Source of the DNA: Gemmatimonadaceae bacterium
GTDB lineage: Bacteria; Gemmatimonadota; Gemmatimonadetes; Gemmatimonadales; Gemmatimonadaceae
Assembly: GCA_025358925.1 (NCBI GenBank)
Contig: JANYHT010000013.1
Span: 62,001-126,000, forward strand
Direction of reading: 5' to 3'
DNA length: 64,000 bases
Part shown: one piece after another, positions 33,512 through 41,414 of the stretch
Position numbering within the stretch: position 1 is the stretch's first letter
How the letters are laid out: the number at the start of each line of letters is the position of its first letter
Made by a program: the position numbers and the translations under genes
The notes under the pieces: generated by a model
Database searches by the model: none
What the model saw: only the letters and a program-made list of their open reading frames with translations
Told to the model about the DNA's origin: nothing

Positions 33512-36034
33512 CTAGTGTGACGACGCGTCGGCCGAAATCGGATCGGCGCGCTTGCTGCGAAATGCACTGCTATTCACCACGCCCATCACGAACGCGGAGA
33601 TTTTATATCCCTTGGATTCGGCATCTTTCGCGATCAGGCGCACCGTGGCCTGATCGAAATCTTCCACTCGTCGACCGATGGCGTAGGCCATCAAATTTTC
33701 AGTAAAAGACCGCACCAGCGGGATGGGCCGAGAGAGCAACGATTTATAGAGATCGGTGGGCGTGGCGACTTGGACGCCGTCATACATCTGACCACGCGTG
33801 TCGAGTGGCGCCCCGTTTTCACGATAGCGCAACTTTCCTGTCACGTCGAAATTGTCAAGCGCCAACCCGATCGGATCCATGTACTGATGGCACGCTTTGC
33901 ACGTGGGATTCGCACGGTGAATTTCCATGCGCTGTCGTGTGGTGAGCGGCTTGCCGTCTTTCGAGCCTTGCGTCTCTTCTAAGTCAGGAATGTTTGGCGG
34001 CGGCGGTGGTGGCGGCATGCCGATCAACACTTCCATCACCCACTTACCACGCAGCACCGGCGACGTGCGATTGCCCAACGATGTTTGCACGAGCATGCTG
34101 CCCTGTCCGAGCAATCCGCGACGCGTGTCGTCGGGATACTGCACCCTCCGGAACTCGTCACCAGTGACGTTCGGGAAACCGTAATGCTTGGCCAATCGCT
34201 CGTTGACGAACGTGTAATTGGCGGTGTACAAATCGAGCATGCTCTTATCGTTCTTCACGAGATCGTTAAAAAACAATTCCGTCTCGCGTTGCATCGCGGT
34301 CGTTACTTGCTGGTCGTAATCCGGAAAGAGAAATGCATCCGGATGGACTTTTTCCAAGTCCTGCAAACGCAACCACTGCGCCGCAAATCGCGTTGACAAC
34401 GCTTCGGAACGCGGGTCAGCGAGCATGCGCTTGACTTCGGCGTTGAAAATAGCTTTGTCGGACAGCTGCTGATGACGCGCAAGGCTGATGAGGCGTTCAT
34501 CGGGAATCGTGCCCCACAAGAAAAACGACAACCGCGAGGCGAGGTCGAAGTCACCGATGCGATAGTCTTTACCGGCCACCGCGTTCACCGGCGCCGGTTC
34601 GAAACGGAAAATGAAATACGGACTGGCGAGCACGGCTTGCACGGCACTCTGTAAACCATCTTCGAACGCGCCCTTGTCGGCGGATTTTGCGGCGCCATCA
34701 TAGAACGTCATCAAGCTGGATTTGTCGCGCGCCGTGAGTGGACGACGGTATGCGCGCGTTGCCAACCTCGTAATGATTTGATCGGCGCAGGCACGCTGCG
34801 CAACGCGACCATTCGGATTACACGTAACCAGCAGCCGACGGCTGGGAGACTCCGACACGCCGGTGACGCGATATGGACCGTTGATGTCCACTTCCATCAA
34901 CGGCGGTGCTTCGGTCGTACCAGCCGCCGCCGTACCCTGCGACGCACGCGACCATTCATGCGGCTTGATAAGGTCTTCGTACGGCCCTTCGGTACGGCGC
35001 ACAAACGCGACGGATACTTTGCGCTGTCCGGCTTTCACTTTGATTGGCTCGCTGCGCACGTAATCTGCACCGGCAGGCGCGTCAGCCGAGCCGTTGTTGC
35101 GTGCAATGCCCTTTTCGTACTTGAGCAACGCGACCTGCTCACCGTCAATCGAAACCACGAGATCTTCGAGACGAGCACCCATACCGCCGCCAACATTTAA
35201 CTTGAACTCGTACTGGCCATCGGCGGGGAACGTGTGCGTGACAACCATACCGCCGCGCGTTCCGTACGGCGTACCGTCTACGTGGTCCCACGGATGCTGC
35301 GAACCAAACGGTGACGTCTTGTACGCGGTCTGAGCAGGCAGCGCACGTCGATCACCCAGCGCCATGCGACTTACCGCGGCCGCGGCATTCAAGTACGACT
35401 CAAGCAAGGTCGCCGACAGTGCCTGTGCGTCGGAAATGTTGTCGAAGTTCGCGCTCTTTGTGTCGAGTGGGAGATAGTCGCCGGCGATGACTTGCACGCC
35501 GAGGAGATCTTTCACGACGCGCTCATACTCGGGGCGATTGATGCGTTGAAACGTACGCGTACCCGGATTGATAGGGCCAGCGTGATCGATCGTTGATTCG
35601 ATCGTTTCGACTAACGCCAACAGTGTGTCACCCGTGGGTTTTTTGGAGCCCGGCGGTGGCATCATCTGCGCACGCAATTTACGAATCATTTTTTCGGACA
35701 CCGCCACGTGGGACGCGGCGAGATCAACGTCATACTCGGCCAATACTAAGTTGCCCTTCTTTTGCGTGGCGCTATGACATGATCCGCAGTAACGCTGCAC
35801 AACGCCGGTGAGCGCAGCACTCGAAATGCCACGCGATCCGGTGGTCACCGCGCCACGTACGGCAAGCAGCGACGGCCGAACACCCCTCGCTGGTCGCGGA
35901 ATAGACCGTAACGACGTGGTTAACGCTGAGGACGACGGCGTTGCGGGTGGCGTTGATCGCACCGATGGGGGCGAGGAAGCGCTCGTGAGCGCGAACGCCG
36001 TCAACACTCCGGTACTCGCCAAAAACAAGTTCAT
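33512..36034 (-). CDS. DUF1592-family (PSCyt1/DUF1587/1595/1592/1588/1585) cytochrome-like protein
   Basis: An exported multi-domain protein of 840 residues (signal MNLFLASTGVLTAFALTSA). The domain order matches the planctomycete-type family: a PSCyt1 cytochrome domain with CxxCH at residues 83-87 (YCGSCHS) and an MMPPPG motif, DUF1587 (INRPEYERVVKDLLGV), a carbohydrate-binding-like module, DUF1595, DUF1592, DUF1588 and DUF1585. A second CxxCH lies near the end (NPTCKACHQYMDPIG). It is probably a periplasmic electron-transfer protein acting with DUF1552. ATG 36034 has an AAGGAG site. It leads a three-gene operon with DUF1552 and ankyrin. Confidence 0.9.
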   Translation of the reverse strand: MNLFLASTGVLTAFALTSASSPPSVRSTPPATPSSSALTTSLRSIPRPARGVRPSLLAVRGAVTTGSRGISSAALTGVVQRYCGSCHSATQKKGNLVLAEYDVDLAASHVAVSEKMIRKLRAQMMPPPGSKKPTGDTLLALVETIESTIDHAGPINPGTRTFQRINRPEYERVVKDLLGVQVIAGDYLPLDTKSANFDNISDAQALSATLLESYLNAAAAVSRMALGDRRALPAQTAYKTSPFGSQHPWDHVDGTPYGTRGGMVVTHTFPADGQYEFKLNVGGGMGARLEDLVVSIDGEQVALLKYEKGIARNNGSADAPAGADYVRSEPIKVKAGQRKVSVAFVRRTEGPYEDLIKPHEWSRASQGTAAAGTTEAPPLMEVDINGPYRVTGVSESPSRRLLVTCNPNGRVAQRACADQIITRLATRAYRRPLTARDKSSLMTFYDGAAKSADKGAFEDGLQSAVQAVLASPYFIFRFEPAPVNAVAGKDYRIGDFDLASRLSFFLWGTIPDERLISLARHQQLSDKAIFNAEVKRMLADPRSEALSTRFAAQWLRLQDLEKVHPDAFLFPDYDQQVTTAMQRETELFFNDLVKNDKSMLDLYTANYTFVNERLAKHYGFPNVTGDEFRRVQYPDDTRRGLLGQGSMLVQTSLGNRTSPVLRGKWVMEVLIGMPPPPPPPNIPDLEETQGSKDGKPLTTRQRMEIHRANPTCKACHQYMDPIGLALDNFDVTGKLRYRENGAPLDTRGQMYDGVQVATPTDLYKSLLSRPIPLVRSFTENLMAYAIGRRVEDFDQATVRLIAKDAESKGYKISAFVMGVVNSSAFRSKRADPISADASSH

Positions 36035-36240
36035 GCCGAGCGCTCCTTGCACGTGGTGCAAGACTGTGCGTTACAGCCCGCGACACCTTCGGGCGTTACA
36101 AGCCGGGGGAGGGAGACCGGACTCGCAGTATATCGTATATGGAGTATTCACCAGCGTGGACGAGCCGGAAAGGGGTCCATCCACAACAAATACGCTTTGG
36201 CCGTGGTGAGCGTTACTCCGTTCGTCCCAACACGTTGCGT

Positions 36241-36257
36241 AGCGAGCCGAGCTCGCT
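36241..36257 (-). terminator. Candidate weak terminator after the GMC operon
   Basis: AGCGAGC, CGA loop, GCTCGCT: a perfect 7-bp hairpin 31 bp beyond the GMC gene stop, in the 254 bp before the DUF1592 start. It has no T-run. It may mark the border between two minus-strand operons. Confidence 0.45.
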
Positions 36258-36288
36258 ATCACAAAGCCGCCCTTGACTCAAAGAGTCT

Positions 36289-37956
36289 TCAAATCTCGTT
36301 GCGTTTGGCGAATTGCCCGATGTGATCGGCAGCGCGAAAGGCGAGTGCCTGAATCGTCATCGTTGGTTGGCCACGACCGCTCGTCACGAATGAACTTCCG
36401 TCCACGATAAAGAGATTTTTTACGTCATGCGCCCGATGGTATTTGTCCACAACTGACGTTTTTGGATCGTTTCCCATACGGCACGTCCCGAGTAAGTGCA
36501 CCGTGCTGCCGGGATCGTCGGAAATGGGCTGGTCGTGGATCTTGAGCGCGCCGGCGGCACTCAGCAGGTCACGTCCCCGGTCCTGGAAGTACTTGTAAAG
36601 ACGCAGATCGTGCTCGTGCTCCTTGAAGGTGACGCGCATGGCCGGTAGGCCCCACGCGTCCTTGAGCTCGGGATCGAGTGACACGCTGTTGCTGGCCACC
36701 GGAAGCGAAGTGGTGTGGCCGTACGACGAGAGCGAATTGAGAAACCACGGTCGCAGTCGCTGCTTAAAGCCCGCACCCCACTGTGGACCACCGCTCGGCA
36801 TTTCCATGGTGCGGAACAGCGCGGGCACGGAGATGCGAAAATCGTATCCGCCGCCGCCGATGAGATTGAGTTTTGGGTCGAGCTCGTACAATTCGTGCGT
36901 GATGCGCGTGACCACCGGCCCTTTATGCGCGTGCACTTCGTGTTCAAACTCGCCATGCGAAATACCAGCGCCGTTGAACATGAATCGTGTGCCCACCGTG
37001 CCGCTGCTATTCGCCAATCCGTTGGGAAAGCGATTGCTCTTGGACATGAGTAACAAACGCGGCGTCTCGGCACCGTTCGCGCACACCACCACCGCCTTCG
37101 CGCGTTGCACTACTTCTTTTTTGTCTCGGTCAAAATAGATGACGCCCCTCACGCGACCCGTGTCATCCGTTTCGATTTTACGCACGTAGCTGTGTGTGCG
37201 TAACTCGCAGCGACCGCTCTTTAGTGCCTCGGGAATCATGGTGTAGTTGGCGCCGGATTTCGCGCCCCACTCGCATGGAAAACCGAGACAGAAACCGCAG
37301 TTGTGGCAGGGCTGTCGTCCATTGTATTCGCGGGACAACAACGCCATCGATGCGGCCTTCGAACTCCACCCGAGTTTTTTGCACCCGACTTCGAGCAACA
37401 CGCCCGGTCCGTGCACATTGACGGGCGGCAACGGAAATGGCTTCGAGCGATGGGGCTCCCCTTTCGCGTTGCTCTCTTCGCCTGATACACCAACGGCCCA
37501 CTCGACGGCCGAGTAGTATGGTTCGAGTTCGTCGTACGTGATGGGCCAGTCGGCGAGGTCGGCGCCAGGCACGCCACCGCGTTGCGAAAATTCATTGAAG
37601 TCAATAGGACGAAAACGCCAATAGTTACCGGTGAAGTGCAGTGTGGTACCACCCACCGCTTTCGCGTACTGCACATACGGACGACGTTTCGCGACTTCGG
37701 ACGATGTCGCACGCCACGTTTGTGGTTGTGTATCAGGGTCGTTGGTCCACCGATTCCACACGAGCGCGCCCAGCTCATCGTGTTCCATGTCTTCCGGCGG
37801 CACGGCACGGCCCTGCTCCAAGAGCACGACATCAAAGCCTTGTCGCGTGAGTTCGCGTGCGACCGACGCACCGGCAACGCCGGACCCGATGATAACGAAA
37901 TCGACCGGTGTGTCCGTGGGAAATGTCTTTGTCGCGACCGGCTGTGTTTGACGCAT
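36289..37956 (-). CDS. GMC family oxidoreductase (gluconate/sorbitol dehydrogenase large-subunit type)
   Basis: An FAD-dependent dehydrogenase of 555 residues. The dinucleotide-binding motif VIIGSGVAGASVAREL is at residues 20-35 and the GMC motif AVGGTTLHFTGNYWR near 100. A four-Cys cluster CHNCGFCLGFPC around residue 214 is typical of the subgroup that pairs with a gluconate-2-dehydrogenase subunit 3, and the C-terminus has HLLGTCRMG and GSSFVTSGRGQPTMTIQALA. It would oxidise a sugar, sugar acid or polyol at the membrane. It has no signal of its own and probably travels through Tat with the small subunit, whose gene overlaps by one base (TGATG). Confidence 0.9.
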   Translation of the reverse strand: MRQTQPVATKTFPTDTPVDFVIIGSGVAGASVARELTRQGFDVVLLEQGRAVPPEDMEHDELGALVWNRWTNDPDTQPQTWRATSSEVAKRRPYVQYAKAVGGTTLHFTGNYWRFRPIDFNEFSQRGGVPGADLADWPITYDELEPYYSAVEWAVGVSGEESNAKGEPHRSKPFPLPPVNVHGPGVLLEVGCKKLGWSSKAASMALLSREYNGRQPCHNCGFCLGFPCEWGAKSGANYTMIPEALKSGRCELRTHSYVRKIETDDTGRVRGVIYFDRDKKEVVQRAKAVVVCANGAETPRLLLMSKSNRFPNGLANSSGTVGTRFMFNGAGISHGEFEHEVHAHKGPVVTRITHELYELDPKLNLIGGGGYDFRISVPALFRTMEMPSGGPQWGAGFKQRLRPWFLNSLSSYGHTTSLPVASNSVSLDPELKDAWGLPAMRVTFKEHEHDLRLYKYFQDRGRDLLSAAGALKIHDQPISDDPGSTVHLLGTCRMGNDPKTSVVDKYHRAHDVKNLFIVDGSSFVTSGRGQPTMTIQALAFRAADHIGQFAKRNEI

Positions 37957-38582
37957 CAGAGCACCCGTCCGAGCAACGTCATTTGGTTTTCCGGACGATC
38001 ATACCAACCGAACGGCGGCTTCTGCTCCATGGTGTGTTCCTGTCCAATAAACTTCCATCCGACGAAATCGCGATTGCCGCCGTATTTGGGCAAGGACAGA
38101 AAGCCCGCGATGGTGGCGAAACGCATCGCTCCAAAAAACGGCGTCTTCTCCATAGATCGCAACGTCAGATCCTGTTGCTCGGCGGTGAGTGCCGCGAATG
38201 TGGTCTTCCCGGGAAATGTGTTTGTCACGTATTTTGACAGTGCGACGAGGCCTCCATCAAATAACGGCACTTGTTCTTTGGCCGCGGCGCCGAGCATGCG
38301 ATCAATGAAATACACGACGCCGGCTTCTTTGGCGCCCGGTGCATCGTCGGTTGGAATAATGCGCGACGCGATGGCGTCGATGTCCGCACCTTGCGCGACG
38401 GAAAAGTGGGTCAGCGTCTGCGCGGGCGCCGGGGTGTCGGTCATGGTACCGAGTGGATTCGCCGCGCTCTTCACTTCGTCGCGTGCCGATTCTTTGCTAC
38501 ATGCGATGGCGGCGGTCAGCCACACGGCAGCGACACCGGACATGAAATCGCGACGTGAAACGGTATGATCGTGAGTTGTCAT
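37956..38582 (-). CDS. Gluconate 2-dehydrogenase subunit 3 family protein
   Basis: The small subunit of the flavin dehydrogenase, 208 residues. ATG 38582 gives a Tat signal with SRRDFMSGVAAVWLTAAIAC, so the complex is exported folded, carrying the FAD subunit along. The mature domain contains the family motifs VAQGADIDAIASRIIPTDD, then GVVYFIDRML and FWGAMRFATIAGFLS-like (FFGAMRFATIAGFLSLPKY), ending with GWYDRP. TGATG coupling with the GMC gene supports a stable heterodimer. The cytochrome c subunit found in classic gluconate dehydrogenases is not here; the CxxCH protein at 33.5-36 kb may take that role, which is inference. Confidence 0.9.
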   Translation of the reverse strand: MTTHDHTVSRRDFMSGVAAVWLTAAIACSKESARDEVKSAANPLGTMTDTPAPAQTLTHFSVAQGADIDAIASRIIPTDDAPGAKEAGVVYFIDRMLGAAAKEQVPLFDGGLVALSKYVTNTFPGKTTFAALTAEQQDLTLRSMEKTPFFGAMRFATIAGFLSLPKYGGNRDFVGWKFIGQEHTMEQKPPFGWYDRPENQMTLLGRVL

Positions 38583-38632
38583 GCGCGAATATACGTCCGA
38601 CAGTGCCATAGCAACAGAGTGTCCGCGATGCG

Positions 38633-39421
38633 TTATGGACGTGCCTCAAGATCCCGAAGCCAGATATTTCGAAAACGGACGGGATGCCCGTGGTCTTGCA
38701 GTGAGATAGGCAAACGATCCGCGTGCGCTGCATAGGGAGGTCGCGACTGATTTGCAGTTGGCCCCACCAGCTCCACGTGATCCTGCACTAACACTTCGTT
38801 GTGCAGCACGGTGACGATGGCCGGGGATTGCACATGGCCCGATGCATTAAAGCGCGGGCGACGAAAGATGATGTCGTAGCTTTGCCAAACCCCCGGTGGT
38901 CGGCTGGCGTTCACGAGCGGCGGATACTGCCCGTACACGGAGGCGGCCTGTCCGTCGGCATACGTGACGTTGCCGTACGAGTCGAGTACCTGCACTTCGT
39001 ACATGCCCATAAAAAAGACGCCGCTGTTGCCGCGATCTTGGTCGGTACCGTGCGCCGGGTTCGGCGACATCCATTCGATGTGGAGTTGTGCGTCGCCGAA
39101 CGACTGTCGCGTGAACATCATGCCTTTTCCCGCGGCGACTTCGACTGCGCCATCGATGAGTCGCCATGCCGCGGGCGCGCCTTTGTCGCTCTTCCAGTTG
39201 GCGAGGCTCGCGCCGTCGAACAGCACGATGGCGTCGGAGGGCGGCGGGACCGGGAGTGCCGGCGCTCCCGGTGTGATGATCGGTGGACGAGGTCGCTCTT
39301 TAGAATGCTGCGGCCACGACGACATTGGATTCGGTATAGACTGACCGTCGCCCGTTGACGGCGAGAGCGCCAGCGAAATAGCGGTGATCAAAACGAGCAG
39401 TGGCGGGAAAGCGCGCGTCAT
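38633..39421 (-). CDS. DUF1080 (3-keto-disaccharide hydrolase-like) exported protein
   Basis: A 262-residue exported protein with a signal peptide (PPLLVLITAISLALS) and a DUF1080 concanavalin-like fold. Motifs are AIVLFDGASLANWK at the domain start, then LHIEWMSPNPAHGTDQDRGNSGVFFMG and VWQSYDIIFRRPRF. Such domains occur in 3-keto-glycoside hydrolases and in sugar-binding proteins. ATG 39421 is used because the long upstream extension has no coding character. It ends 50 bp before the start of the gluconate-dehydrogenase small-subunit gene and is probably in the same transcript, which would link sugar oxidation to 3-keto-sugar cleavage. Confidence 0.85.
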   Translation of the reverse strand: MTRAFPPLLVLITAISLALSPSTGDGQSIPNPMSSWPQHSKERPRPPIITPGAPALPVPPPSDAIVLFDGASLANWKSDKGAPAAWRLIDGAVEVAAGKGMMFTRQSFGDAQLHIEWMSPNPAHGTDQDRGNSGVFFMGMYEVQVLDSYGNVTYADGQAASVYGQYPPLVNASRPPGVWQSYDIIFRRPRFNASGHVQSPAIVTVLHNEVLVQDHVELVGPTANQSRPPYAAHADRLPISLQDHGHPVRFRNIWLRDLEARP

Positions 39422-39509
39422 ACAGTGCTCCCAGATTGAAGGGACGGTGTGTTGCCAATGTACGGGTTGCACGCATCCGACGAGCAGGAGACGATGCATA
39501 TTCCGTTTT

Positions 39510-41246
39510 ATGCGACCCATCACACATGTTGCACCGCGCCCGCTGCTGCTGGCGATGTCTTTCATCCACGCATTATGCGTCGCGCCGTTGTTGCACGCGC
39601 AGATCATCACGCGTGTCGATAGTACCACATCCGCAGCGCGCGGCCCTCGTATTGTGACGCTACCTCCGTCGACACGCGCTGACACCTTGCGCGGCTCGTT
39701 CGCGACCGCCGGTCGATCGTGGTGGGACGTTACCTTCTACGATTTGCACGTGGATATTGTGCCGCGCGATAGCAGCGTGCACGGCTATAATGCGATCACA
39801 TATCGCGTGATCGCACCGGCGCGTGAGTTACAGATTGATTTAATGGAACCGCTCGTTGTTGATAGCATGCTGCAGGATAAGCGGCGCCTCAAGTATCGTC
39901 GCGAGGGTAACGCGTTTTTTGCGACCTTAGTGGCTCAGCAGCGAGCGGGTGAGCAGAAAGTGGTAACGGTGTTTTATCATGGGCGGCCGCAGGTTGCGAA
40001 AAACCCGCCATGGCAAGGAGGCGTGAGTTGGCTCGCCGACAGCCTCAAGCGGCCGTGGATCGTGACGACCGATCAAGGCATGGGTGCCTCGGTGTGGTGG
40101 CCAAACAAAGACACGCAAGCGGATGAACCGGATAGCCAACGCGTGGCGTTGACGGTGCCTGATCCGATGGTGGACGTGTCGAACGGTCGATTGCGCAGTA
40201 CGACACATCATGCGAACGGCACGACCACGTACGAATGGTTTGCGGTGAACCCGATCAACAACTATGCGATCGCGATTGCTGCGGGTAGCTACGCGCACTA
40301 CAGCGACGTGTACCAAGGCGAGAAGGGACCGCTCACGCTCGACTACTGGCCGTTGGACTACAACATCGACAATGCGCATCGACAGTTTGTGCAATCACGA
40401 TCCATGCTGCAGTGCTTCGAACATTGGTTTGGTCCGTATCCGTGGTACGAAGACGGGTACAAACTTTTAGAAGTACCAAACGCCGGCATGGAGCATCAGA
40501 GCGCCGTCGCGTATGGCAACTGGTATCAGAACGGATATCGGAAGCGGGATGGCTCAGGTACGGGGATTGGATTCAAGTTTGATTTTATCATCGTACACGA
40601 AAGCGCACACGAATGGTTTGGCAACAACATCACCACGAAAGACATGGCGGACATGTGGGTGCATGAGAGTTTCGCCAATTATGCCGAAGGTCTTTACGCG
40701 GAATGTCAGTTCGGTACTGCGGCGGGCGCGCAGTACATCATTGGAAACCGACGTGGCATTCGCAACGATCGGCCCATCATTCCCGCGTACGGCGTGAACG
40801 CGCAGGGCTCGGGCGATATGTATCCGAAGGGTGGCGAGATGCTGCACACCATTCGGCAACTTGTCGGCGACGATGAAAAATGGCGCGGCATTTTGCGAGG
40901 ACTGAGTGCAACCTTCTGGCACCAAACCGTGATGGGGCAGCAGATCGAGGATTACATCAGTACGCACGCTGGCCTTCCACTGGTGAAAGTATTCGATCAG
41001 TATTTGCGGACGACGATGGTGCCGGTGCTCGAATATGCGTTGTCTGCCGAGACACTGCGCTACCGGTGGACCAATGTGGTGCCGGGGTTTGCGATGCCGA
41101 TTCCGGCGACGGTGGTGTGGCCGACGTTGACCGTCATCCATCCGACCACGGAGTGGCAGACACTGACGGTGAAGTTGGCGAACGCGGCGGATTTTCGGGT
41201 GGATGAGAATTACTTCGTGACGACACGGCTGGTATCGGAGCGTTGA
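39510..41246 (+). CDS. Secreted M1 family zinc aminopeptidase
   Basis: A 578-residue exported metallopeptidase (signal PLLLAMSFIHALCVAPLLHA). The gluzincin active site is complete: HESAH at residues 363-367 (zinc ligands His363 and His367, catalytic Glu364) and the third ligand Glu386 in VHESFANYAE, the HExxH-x18-E arrangement. The substrate-binding GxMEN motif reads AGMEHQS. Without the full C-terminal domain of PepN it is of the short bacterial M1 type, releasing N-terminal residues from peptides outside the cytoplasm. It is divergent from the DUF1080 gene and is followed by repeat copy C. Confidence 0.9.
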   Translation: MRPITHVAPRPLLLAMSFIHALCVAPLLHAQIITRVDSTTSAARGPRIVTLPPSTRADTLRGSFATAGRSWWDVTFYDLHVDIVPRDSSVHGYNAITYRVIAPARELQIDLMEPLVVDSMLQDKRRLKYRREGNAFFATLVAQQRAGEQKVVTVFYHGRPQVAKNPPWQGGVSWLADSLKRPWIVTTDQGMGASVWWPNKDTQADEPDSQRVALTVPDPMVDVSNGRLRSTTHHANGTTTYEWFAVNPINNYAIAIAAGSYAHYSDVYQGEKGPLTLDYWPLDYNIDNAHRQFVQSRSMLQCFEHWFGPYPWYEDGYKLLEVPNAGMEHQSAVAYGNWYQNGYRKRDGSGTGIGFKFDFIIVHESAHEWFGNNITTKDMADMWVHESFANYAEGLYAECQFGTAAGAQYIIGNRRGIRNDRPIIPAYGVNAQGSGDMYPKGGEMLHTIRQLVGDDEKWRGILRGLSATFWHQTVMGQQIEDYISTHAGLPLVKVFDQYLRTTMVPVLEYALSAETLRYRWTNVVPGFAMPIPATVVWPTLTVIHPTTEWQTLTVKLANAADFRVDENYFVTTRLVSER

Positions 41247-41259
41247 TCGTTGGACCGCA

Positions 41260-41382
41260 GTTTCACGCGGAGGCGCGGAGCACGCGGAGAACAACAAAAA
41301 CTTTTTTGGGTAGGTGCGGTGAGTTTTTTTAATTTCCCTTCTCTTTGTAGTTCTCCGCGTGCTCCGCGCCTCCGCGTGAAAC
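41260..41382. repeat. Palindromic intergenic element, GTTTCACGCGGAG family (copy C), perfect 33-bp arms
   Basis: The left arm at 41260-41292 and right arm at 41350-41382 are exact reverse complements over 33 bases. They enclose a 57-bp T-rich interior with CTTTTTTGGG and GTTTTTTTAA runs. It lies between the M1 gene (stop 41246) and the gamma-glutamyltransferase start (41415). A transcript through it would fold into a very stable hairpin. Confidence 0.92.
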
Positions 41383-41414
41383 CTGTTTTCACTACACTTG
41401 CCTCGGACGACATT

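Noticed and set aside
41250-41414. A longer gamma-glutamyltransferase reading frame starting at 41250
   Set aside because: The extra 55 codons are the translation of repeat copy C, and ATG 41415 gives a normal signal peptide.
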